Positions 1 to 5,895 of a stretch of 6,114 nucleotides of DNA are shown here, piece after piece. The stretch is from assembly GCA_018268875.1 (NCBI GenBank), contig JAFDVT010000287.1:1-6114 (forward strand), in the 5' to 3' direction. Source of the stretch: Acidobacteriota bacterium. GTDB lineage: Bacteria > Acidobacteriota > Terriglobia > Bryobacterales > Bryobacteraceae. Under the pieces are notes generated by a model, which made no database searches, was not told the origin of the DNA, and saw only the letters and a list, made by a program, of their open reading frames with translations. The number at the start of each line of letters is the position of its first letter. The stretch's first letter is position 1. The translations under genes were made by a program, and so were the position numbers.

Positions 1-1671
1 GAACGCCGTCACGAAAAGATGGTGCTGGGTCCGCTGGCGGCGCGCCTCAAAGCGAGGCGCCACGTCGCGACGCCGGAAAAACCTTCGGCCCAGGTGTTCT
101 TTTGCCTGGACGAACGCGAAGAATCGATGCGCCGCCATTTGGAAGAAGTCGCGCCGGATGTCGAAACCTTCGGTACCGCCGGCTTTTACGGCGTCGCGAT
201 CGACTATGCCGGCATCGACGACGCGACGAGTGTCGCGCTTTGCCCGGTGGTGGTCGTGCCCAAACACGCGGTTCGCGAACAGGCGGCGGAAGGCCAGTTG
301 GACGCCATGGAAAAGCGCCGCCGCTTCCGCAAACTCTGGTCGCGCTTCGCCGCCGGATGGTCGCAATCGTCGCGTTCGCTTCTGCTGGGCTGGTGCAGCA
401 CCGCGATTCTCGGCATTTTTTCGCTATTTCCGATGCTGCTGCACATCCTGGCGCCCCGCCGGTACGGCCGTATCTTGAACAAGCTGCATGACCTGTTCGT
501 GCCGGCGCCGCGCACCGAACTCACGGTGACGCGAGTCGAAAATCACACGCTCGATGTTCCCGAAGGCATGGAACTCGGCTTTCTGCTGGAAGAAAAAATC
601 GACCGCGTTCTGGCTTGCCTCCGTCCCGCGGGCCTCACGTCGAACTTTGCGCCGGTCGTCATCATCCTGGGTCACGGCTCGACGAGCCTCAACAACCCGC
701 ACGGCTCGGCGTACGATTGCGGCGCATGTGGCGGACGTAGTGGCGCGGCGAATGGCCGGGTGTTTGCGACGATGGCCAACATCCCACGAGTGCGCGCGGG
801 CCTGCGTGCCAAAGGCATCGACATTCCGGACGGCACATGGTTCGTCGGCGGCTACCACGATACGTCCACCGACGAAATCGAACTGTTCGATCGCGACCTG
901 GTTCCCGAAGGCTGCAAACCGGCATTCCACCGCGTGGTGGCGTCGCTCGAGTTGGCGCGCGCCGCCAACGCCTTGGAACGCTGCCGGCGTTTTGAATCCG
1001 CAGCCCACGTCAAGCAGGCTTCGGATGCGATTGTCCACGTCGAAGAACGCGCCGAACATCTGGCGCAGCCACGTCCCGAATGCGGCCACGCCACCAATGC
1101 CGTGTGCGTCGTCGGTACGCGCGAACTCACCCGAGGCCTGTTTCTCGACCGCCGCTGGTTCCTGGTGTCCTACGACTGCGCCCAGGACCCGGATGGCGGC
1201 AGTCTGCAAGCGTTGCTGGCCGCCGGTGGACCGGTGTGCGCGGGCATCAACCTCGAGTACTACTTTTCGTACGTGGACAGCGCGAAGTACGGCGCGGGCA
1301 CCAAGCTGCCGCACAACATCGCGGGCCTTGTCGGCGTAATGGACGGCCATTCCAGCGACCTTCGCACGGGCCTGCCGGTTCAGATGGTGGAAATTCACGA
1401 ACCGGTTCGCATTCTGTTCGTCATCGAAGCGCCTCCGGCCAAGATCGCCGAGGTAGTGTCGCGCATGCCTCTGGTGGACCAACTGGTGAAGAACCGCTGG
1501 GTTCGAGTCGCCGCCGTGGATCCGGACACAAAGCAGGTGTACGTCCTGCGCGACTACGGTTTCGAACGCTTCGTTCACCCGGTGGCCGCCACCACCGTTC
1601 CGTCGTCCCGCAGTTGGTATGCCGGCCGCACGGAACACCTGCCGGTGGCGCAAATCGGAGCGCTCGCCTGA
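1..1671 (+). CDS. dabA: DabA-type (DUF2309/UPF0753) inorganic carbon transporter subunit, 5'-truncated by window
   Basis: The reading frame is open from base 1 (ERRHEK precedes the Met at 19), so the true start lies upstream and about 556 C-terminal residues are visible; DUF2309 proteins usually run to about 800-1000. DabA is a peripheral, beta-carbonic-anhydrase-like zinc protein that works with a membrane DabB to turn CO2 into bicarbonate in the cytoplasm. Numbering from the Met at 19, the CxD motif is C29/D31 (VFFCLDEREES), followed by H219 (IILGHGS) and C234 (YDCGACGG). The 2- and 15-residue spacings match the C351/D353 and H524/C539 set known from Halothiobacillus DabA. Other family blocks are ETFGTAGFYGV (49-59), a CP at 75-76, GINLEYYFS (409-417), HNIAGLVGVMDG (432-443) and DLRTGLPVQMVEIHEP (447-462). 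Residues about 119-145 form a hydrophobic stretch that may contact the membrane subunit. The stop lies one base before the next gene, which points to one transcript. All catalytic residues are present, so it appears functional. Family assignment is firm; transport activity is inferred. Confidence 0.93.
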   Translation, partial: ERRHEKMVLGPLAARLKARRHVATPEKPSAQVFFCLDEREESMRRHLEEVAPDVETFGTAGFYGVAIDYAGIDDATSVALCPVVVVPKHAVREQAAEGQLDAMEKRRRFRKLWSRFAAGWSQSSRSLLLGWCSTAILGIFSLFPMLLHILAPRRYGRILNKLHDLFVPAPRTELTVTRVENHTLDVPEGMELGFLLEEKIDRVLACLRPAGLTSNFAPVVIILGHGSTSLNNPHGSAYDCGACGGRSGAANGRVFATMANIPRVRAGLRAKGIDIPDGTWFVGGYHDTSTDEIELFDRDLVPEGCKPAFHRVVASLELARAANALERCRRFESAAHVKQASDAIVHVEERAEHLAQPRPECGHATNAVCVVGTRELTRGLFLDRRWFLVSYDCAQDPDGGSLQALLAAGGPVCAGINLEYYFSYVDSAKYGAGTKLPHNIAGLVGVMDGHSSDLRTGLPVQMVEIHEPVRILFVIEAPPAKIAEVVSRMPLVDQLVKNRWVRVAAVDPDTKQVYVLRDYGFERFVHPVAATTVPSSRSWYAGRTEHLPVAQIGALA

Positions 1672-1672
1672 C

Positions 1673-3046
1673 ATGGCATCCGCGGTTCCGTACGCCCTGC
1701 AGGACAAAACGCTCGCCGCCTTTGCGGCCACCGCGATCAGCGCCCCCGGTGTCGCGCTGGCTTCGCTGGGCTTGCTCTGGCTGTTCGGCGTCAGGCTTTC
1801 GGAAAAGCTGGTGGCCGCGCTCACCTTGGCCACCTACGTGATTTCGGCAGGCAGCCTTGCTTACGTCGCGTATGCCGTATATTCGATTCCCGGACACGAC
1901 GCCGTCCTGCGGTTGGGCCCCTGGTTCCGGGTCGGCGAGTACGAATTCGACCTCGCCCAGCGTCTGGATTCGGTATCGCTCCCGCTGCTTGGCATGACCG
2001 CGATTCTCACCGGCCTGATCGCGGCGTTTTCCCAAACCTACATGCACCGCGAGCCCGGCTACTACCGGTTCTTCCTGCTGCTGCACGCCTTCGGCTTCGG
2101 CGCGATGACCGCGTTTTCCGCCGCGCATCTCGACCTGTTGATCGTCGGTTGGGAACTTGTCGGTTTGAGTTCCGTACTGCTGATTGCGTTCTTCTATCAG
2201 CGCCGGGGCCCCGTCGAATGCGGCGTTCGCGTGTTCGGCATCTACCGTACCGCCGACATCGGCTTGCTCGCCGGCGTGTTTCTCATCCACCACTGGGGTG
2301 ATTCCACGTCGTTACTTTCCATCGGACAACACGCGCTAACGCCCCACCAGGCCACCGCCGTGGGACTTCTGTTGTTGCTCGCCGCGATGGGCAAAGCCGC
2401 GCAGGCGCCCTTCTCGGGCTGGTTGCCGCGCGCGATGGAAGGTCCCACGCCATCAAGCGCTATTTTTTACGGCGCAATCTCCGTCCACATGGGCGCCTAT
2501 CTGCTGCTGCGCGTCCGCCCACTGCTGGCTGAATCGTACTTCGCGTTGGCCGCCGTGACATTCATCGGACTCTTCACCGCGGTTCATGGGTTGCTCGCCG
2601 GACGGGCCGCGAGCGACACCAAAACCAGCCTCGCCTACGCCGCCGTCTCTCAGTTAGGCCTGATCTTCGCCGAGATCGGAGTGGGCTGGACCAACCTCGC
2701 GCTGCTGCACATCGTCGGCCATTCGATGATCCGCACGCTGCAGTTCCTGCGGGCGCCGTCGATGCTGCACGAACATCATCACATGCGCGCCGCCGCCGGA
2801 GGACAAGTGGATCTCGCCGGTACATCGTTCGAATCCATCCTGCCCCTTGCGGTTCGCCACCACCTGTATTGGTACGCGCTCGATCGCGGCCACCTGGACC
2901 GGTTCCTGCAGGCCGCGTTCGTACGTCCCGTGGTTGCCCTATCGCAATTTCTGTTGGCGCTGGACAGCCGTCTTCTGGAACCCGTCGATGGCAGACGTAC
3001 GCGGCTGGCCTCCGTCAATCCCAAAGCCGAAGAGGCGGACGCGTAA
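1673..3046 (+). CDS. dabB: DabB-like, NuoL/MrpA-type proton-conducting membrane subunit
   Basis: A 457-residue, largely hydrophobic protein of the Proton_antipo_M (complex I antiporter-like) family. Next to DUF2309 this is the expected ion-translocating partner DabB (MpsA in staphylococci), which energises CO2 hydration. The ATG at 1673 is chosen because it follows the dabA stop by one base, has GGAG at 1657-1660 (12 bases upstream, slightly far) and starts just before the first membrane segment; an in-frame ATG at 1619 would lie inside dabA. Conserved points: E161 in VGWELVGLSS (NuoL Glu144-like), K241 in MGKAAQAPF (Lys229-like), MEGPTP at 255-260, DTKTSLAYAAVSQLG at 315-329, and H346/H350 spaced like NuoL His334/His338. 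The position matching NuoL Lys342 is R354. A His-rich HEHHH follows at 366-370. The TM12-type motif (AGFxSKDE) is absent and the C-terminal ~85 residues are only weakly hydrophobic, so it is shorter than NuoL (~600). Family certain; name dabB rests on context. Confidence 0.88.
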   Translation: MASAVPYALQDKTLAAFAATAISAPGVALASLGLLWLFGVRLSEKLVAALTLATYVISAGSLAYVAYAVYSIPGHDAVLRLGPWFRVGEYEFDLAQRLDSVSLPLLGMTAILTGLIAAFSQTYMHREPGYYRFFLLLHAFGFGAMTAFSAAHLDLLIVGWELVGLSSVLLIAFFYQRRGPVECGVRVFGIYRTADIGLLAGVFLIHHWGDSTSLLSIGQHALTPHQATAVGLLLLLAAMGKAAQAPFSGWLPRAMEGPTPSSAIFYGAISVHMGAYLLLRVRPLLAESYFALAAVTFIGLFTAVHGLLAGRAASDTKTSLAYAAVSQLGLIFAEIGVGWTNLALLHIVGHSMIRTLQFLRAPSMLHEHHHMRAAAGGQVDLAGTSFESILPLAVRHHLYWYALDRGHLDRFLQAAFVRPVVALSQFLLALDSRLLEPVDGRRTRLASVNPKAEEADA

Positions 3047-3050
3047 CATC

Positions 3051-4232
3051 ATGGAGCCACTCTTCACCATCGACGCGCTGAACGCCTTCCCGGCCGTTCT
3101 GTACACCTTGTTGTTCGGCGCCGCGTTATCGATGTTGCCGCGGCAGGACCTGCGTTCGCCAGGCGCCGCGCTCCGTTACCTGATGGTTCTGGCGGGCACG
3201 CTCATCGCGTATTGCTCCACGAACACGGCGGTCATCTGGGCGGGTTGGACCCTCAGCACCATCCCGCTAATGACCGCCGGTCAGGTTCACAAATTGAGCC
3301 GCGCCACCATCGCCGCCGGTTGCATCTCGCTCGGCGCGGGACTGTTCCTGCTTTCCACCGGCGATCATCTGGAATGGGCGTTCGCACTCATCATGTTCGC
3401 GGTGATCCAGCGCAAAGGCCTGTTCCCGTTTCAATACTGGGTGGCGGATTCGTTCGAAAATGGCGACATCGTGCAGAACGGCCTGATGTGCAACGCGCAC
3501 CTGGGCGTCATCGTGATCTCCCGCATCGCGCTGCCGTTGCTGCCGGGCCTGTCGCATTCCTCGCTGGCGATTGTGTCGAATATTGCGCTTGCCACGGCGG
3601 TGATCAGCGCCGTGATGGCCGTTGCCGAAAAGCGTCCGCGCCGCATTCTGGCCTATGTTGTGACGAGCCAGGCGTCGTCCATCCTCGCGGGGCTCGAAGG
3701 TGTCAACGTCGAAGCGATCACCGGTTCGCTCATGCACTGGATGGTGGTTCCGATGGCCACCACAGGGCTGCTCGCGGTGCTCCGTATGCTCGAAGTTCGC
3801 AACGGCGGCAGCCTCCCGTTGCAGGGCTACCTCGGGCTTGGCGGCCGGTTCCCGCGCCTCGCGACGTTCTTCCTGATTTCCGGCGTCGCTCTGGTCGGCC
3901 TACCCGGCACCGCGGGCTTTATCTCGGAGGATCTGCTGATGCACGGCGCGCTGCAAGCGCATCCCTGGATCGGCTTCGCCATCCCGGTGGCCACGGCGCT
4001 GAACGCCATCACGATCTATCGTTTGTTCACGAGGTTGTTTCTTGGAGCCCGCGTGGACGTCCTCCCAACGGTGCCCGACGCGCGCCTGCGCGAGCGCCTG
4101 CCGTTGACCGCAATCGTACTGGGACTCGTGATCTTCGGCGTGTTCCCGCAGTTGGCGGTGAACCTCCGCGCCCGCGCCGCCGAACAGTTGGTTCGCGCGG
4201 AAAGCCGGGGCGATGCGGCTTCGGCAAGGTAA
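3051..4232 (+). CDS. Second antiporter-like (NuoM/NuoN/MrpD-type) membrane subunit of the DAB operon
   Basis: A 393-residue polytopic membrane protein, start ATG 3051, four bases after the preceding stop. The only SD-like sequence is AGAGG at 3031-3035, too far away, so translation is probably coupled to the upstream gene. It is recognisable as Proton_antipo_M-like from a basic pair R121-K122 followed by FPFQYW (the NuoL GK..PL..W region), RRILAYVVTSQASSIL (197-212, the TM8 block) and GLPGTAGFISED (283-294), where E293 sits where NuoM has its TM12 Glu and NuoL its Lys399. It is degenerate elsewhere: the expected W-E-L of TM5 reads W66-T67-L68, so the key glutamate is lost; the MEGPTP loop reads SFENGDI; and the HxxxHxxxK series reads H229, V233, T237. 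The C-terminal ~25 residues are charged and hydrophilic. Its position suggests a third subunit of the carbon-uptake complex. It could instead be a diverged DabB paralogue with a structural role. Family fairly sure, function inferred. Confidence 0.78.
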   Translation: MEPLFTIDALNAFPAVLYTLLFGAALSMLPRQDLRSPGAALRYLMVLAGTLIAYCSTNTAVIWAGWTLSTIPLMTAGQVHKLSRATIAAGCISLGAGLFLLSTGDHLEWAFALIMFAVIQRKGLFPFQYWVADSFENGDIVQNGLMCNAHLGVIVISRIALPLLPGLSHSSLAIVSNIALATAVISAVMAVAEKRPRRILAYVVTSQASSILAGLEGVNVEAITGSLMHWMVVPMATTGLLAVLRMLEVRNGGSLPLQGYLGLGGRFPRLATFFLISGVALVGLPGTAGFISEDLLMHGALQAHPWIGFAIPVATALNAITIYRLFTRLFLGARVDVLPTVPDARLRERLPLTAIVLGLVIFGVFPQLAVNLRARAAEQLVRAESRGDAASAR

Positions 4233-4247
4233 CCGAACTTCATCGCG

Positions 4248-4253
4248 TACAAT
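4248..4253 (+). promoter_or_regulatory. Candidate -10 box (TACAAT) ahead of the PAN-domain gene
   Basis: TACAAT lies 5 bases before the ATG at 4259, within the 26-base gap. It differs from the TATAAT consensus at one base. No convincing -35 hexamer is seen 16-18 bases upstream, and there is no Shine-Dalgarno sequence before the ATG. If real, transcription would begin at or very near the start codon and give a leaderless or nearly leaderless mRNA. Read-through from the upstream operon is the alternative. Confidence 0.35.
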
Positions 4254-4265
4254 CAGGCATGCCTG
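4254..4265. repeat. 12-bp perfect palindrome spanning the PAN-gene start codon
   Basis: CAGGCATGCCTG is its own reverse complement and is centred on the ATG at 4259-4261, directly after the TACAAT box. Its position would suit an operator for a dimeric repressor. A palindrome of this length is expected about once or twice by chance in a window this size, so the position is the only argument for function. Confidence 0.3.
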
Positions 4266-4627
4266 CGTTAGTGGCTCTCGTCGCGCTGGCCGCGATCCAT
4301 ACGTTAACGGCCGCAACACAGGAAGATTTTCAGTACATCGGCGCGAACTTCGCGCCGGAAGGTAAGGCTGTTCGAAAGAAGGCGTTCGTGACCTGCGAGC
4401 AATGCGAATCCGCATGTCGCGCGGATTCGAACTGCAAGGCCTTTGCTTTCCGGCCCGCCCGCAAGGCCTGTTATTTTTACCGCGAAGTATTCATGGGCGG
4501 TGGTCGCAAACTTCAGGCGTGGGGCCTGCTTGGCGGCGGTTTGTCGATTGTTCCCAAGCGCGGATTTGTTGGCGCCTTCAAGCAAAGCAGCTTTCCGGCC
4601 TTCGTTCGGACGCCGCCACCCAATTAA
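4259..4627 (+). CDS. Small secreted protein with a PAN/Apple-like domain
   Basis: A 122-residue protein. The ATG at 4259 is chosen because it begins a hydrophobic, signal-peptide-like stretch (residues 1-19, MPALVALVALAAIHTLTAA), with possible cleavage near A18-A19. The n-region has no positive charge, so the signal is somewhat atypical. Residues about 45-80 carry the PAN_4-like pattern: C46, then C49-x3-C53-x5-C59-x11-C71 with KAFAF after C59 and YFY after C71. PAN domains are disulfide-bonded folds that bind protein or carbohydrate ligands, which fits export to periplasm or surface. The C-terminal part (about 80-122) is Gly-rich, then basic, and ends in TPPPN, with no membrane anchor or enzymatic motif. 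It follows the DAB operon by 26 bases, but nothing in the protein suggests carbon transport. Its stop overlaps that of the convergent MFS gene. Domain call is good; ligand unknown. Confidence 0.75.
   Translation: MPALVALVALAAIHTLTAATQEDFQYIGANFAPEGKAVRKKAFVTCEQCESACRADSNCKAFAFRPARKACYFYREVFMGGGRKLQAWGLLGGGLSIVPKRGFVGAFKQSSFPAFVRTPPPN
4339..4357. repeat. 19-nt palindrome with 9-bp arms inside the PAN gene
   Basis: Arms at 4339-4347 (CGGCGCGAA) and 4349-4357 (TTCGCGCCG) are perfectly complementary around a single central C. It lies about 80 bases into the coding sequence, encoding part of YIGANFAPEG. It is too tight for a normal hairpin loop unless one or two central pairs open, and it has no T-run, so it is not an intrinsic terminator. 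It could be a protein-binding site or chance in GC-rich DNA. Confidence 0.3.
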
Positions 4628-5895
4628 CCTTCCGACAACGGCTTCGTGCTATCCACCAGCAACACCGAAAGACCCAGCATCAGGAACCCGCCGGCGCAGA
4701 GCCAGAAGATTTCGCGCCAGTCGGCGAAATGCAGGCTGCCGCCGATGATCCACGGGATCACGCGAGCCACTGCCGCCGCGCCAAAGTTGCCCCACATGTT
4801 GCTCCAGGCGAGGGTCGCCGCCGTGTGCTTGCCGCCAATGTCCTGCGCGAGCGCCCACACCGCGGGACCCACGCTGTCACTCGCAAACGCTACCACGCCG
4901 CACGCCACCGCCACGCTCACCGCGCCAGGCAGCAGCGGACACAGGATGTAGGCCACGGCCGACACCGCGCTCCCCACCAGGAACGGAAGACGGCGCCCCA
5001 ACTTCTGCCCGAACTTGCGCGTCAGAAAGTCGCACCACCAGCCTCCGAACAGCATCCCGCCGAGGCCGCACAGCAGCGCGATCGACACATAGCGGCTGGC
5101 CGTCTCGTTGTCGAGGCCTCGAACCTCGCGCATGTACGCCGGCAGCCACGTGATCAGAAACGCCCAGCCAATGTTCAGGCCCGCGCTGCCCGCGTTGAAC
5201 ACCCACAGTCCCTTGTGACGGAGCAGCGCGCGCCACGGCGACTTCGGCGGCTTCGGCGCCACCGGGCCCGCGCCTCGCACGATCAGGTCGCGTTCGGCGT
5301 CGTTCACCCAGGGGTGTTCGGACGGATGGTCGCGGAACACCAGCCACGTCGCGGCGGCCAGTACGACGCCGATCGCGCCGTACGTCCACAACACGGGCCG
5401 CCAGGTTCCGAACGCAGCCATCGCCGCGGCTGTCAACCACAAGGCCATCGAGTTGCCGACACGCCCGCCGAACGATACGATGCTGTTGGCCCGCGCCCGA
5501 TGGCTGAACGGGAACCATCGCGTCACCAGCAAACTGCTTGCCGGATACGCGCCCGCTTCCGCAATGCCGCACGCCGCGCGAACCACCAGCAGCCCGATCA
5601 AACCTCCAGTAAAGCCCGTCAACGCCGTGCAAACGGACCATGCCGCGATGTAGGCCACCAGCATCCGTCGAGGCCCGAAGCGATCCGCAAGCCAACCTGC
5701 CGGCGTCTGCCCCAACGCGTACGCGACGAAGAATATCGACAGGATGTCGCCAATGCGATCCTTGCCCAAGCCCATTTCCTGCTGGAACCCCGGCGACTGC
5801 ACGACCGCGGTCATGCAGATGCGATCCAGGTACAGCAGAAAGGCGTTGGCGGTGGCGACCCCGAGCAGCGCGTAACGGACGCCGGTGGGCCGCAT
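4624..5895 (-). CDS. MFS permease, anion:cation symporter (ACS) type
   Basis: A 423-residue protein with about 12 membrane segments, the full usual MFS length. ACS-family signatures: YLDRICM at 22-28 in TM1, the loop 2-3 motif GWLADRFGPRRM at 67-78, and RAACGIAEAGAYP at 106-118 in TM4, followed by TRWFPFSHRARANS, which is typical of hexuronate/glucarate/phthalate-type permeases. A hydrophilic central loop spans about 189-230. The second half has a second loop motif GGWWCDFLTRKFG (284-296). It sits in the inner membrane and most likely imports an organic anion with a proton or sodium ion. The start ATG (complement of 5893-5895) overlaps the stop of the upstream M19 dipeptidase gene as TAATG. 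The nearest SD-like GAG is about 12 bases upstream, so re-initiation is likely. The pairing suggests a substrate processed by that enzyme. Subfamily is confident; substrate is unknown, since this family also carries sugar acids, aromatic acids and small peptides. Confidence 0.9.
   Translation of the reverse strand: MRPTGVRYALLGVATANAFLLYLDRICMTAVVQSPGFQQEMGLGKDRIGDILSIFFVAYALGQTPAGWLADRFGPRRMLVAYIAAWSVCTALTGFTGGLIGLLVVRAACGIAEAGAYPASSLLVTRWFPFSHRARANSIVSFGGRVGNSMALWLTAAAMAAFGTWRPVLWTYGAIGVVLAAATWLVFRDHPSEHPWVNDAERDLIVRGAGPVAPKPPKSPWRALLRHKGLWVFNAGSAGLNIGWAFLITWLPAYMREVRGLDNETASRYVSIALLCGLGGMLFGGWWCDFLTRKFGQKLGRRLPFLVGSAVSAVAYILCPLLPGAVSVAVACGVVAFASDSVGPAVWALAQDIGGKHTAATLAWSNMWGNFGAAAVARVIPWIIGGSLHFADWREIFWLCAGGFLMLGLSVLLVDSTKPLSEG

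Noticed and set aside
42..60. Hairpin GCGCCTC-AAAGC-GAGGCGC at the window start
   Set aside because: A 7-bp stem lying within dabA codons (RLKARR), no T-run after it, and repeats of Arg/Ala codons make such stems common at this GC content.
1619..1672. Earlier ATG for the DabB-like protein, inside dabA
   Set aside because: Adds 18 polar residues (MPAARNTCRWRKSERSPD) within the dabA 3' end. The ATG at 1673 is one base after the dabA stop and starts the expected N-terminus.
424..1833. Long open frame of 469 codons on the minus strand, antisense to dabA and running past its end
   Set aside because: Overlaps well-conserved DabA and DabB coding sequence; the translation is low-complexity Ala/Arg/His-rich with no family motif, as expected for the complement of a GC-rich gene.
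1673..4232. The two membrane genes as part of a respiratory complex I or Mrp antiporter operon
   Set aside because: No other nuo or mrp subunits are nearby and the direct partner is DUF2309, which defines the DAB context. Both proteins are shorter than NuoL/MrpA and lack parts of their C-terminal domain.
3212..4258. In-frame upstream extension of the PAN-domain protein by about 350 residues
   Set aside because: The extension runs inside the second antiporter-like gene in another frame and is Arg/Pro/His-rich. Starting at 4259 gives a signal-like N-terminus and fits the gap.
4233..4258. Possible intrinsic terminator for the DAB operon in the gap before the PAN gene
   Set aside because: The 26-base gap has no stable stem and no T-run; the operon may read through or end by Rho.
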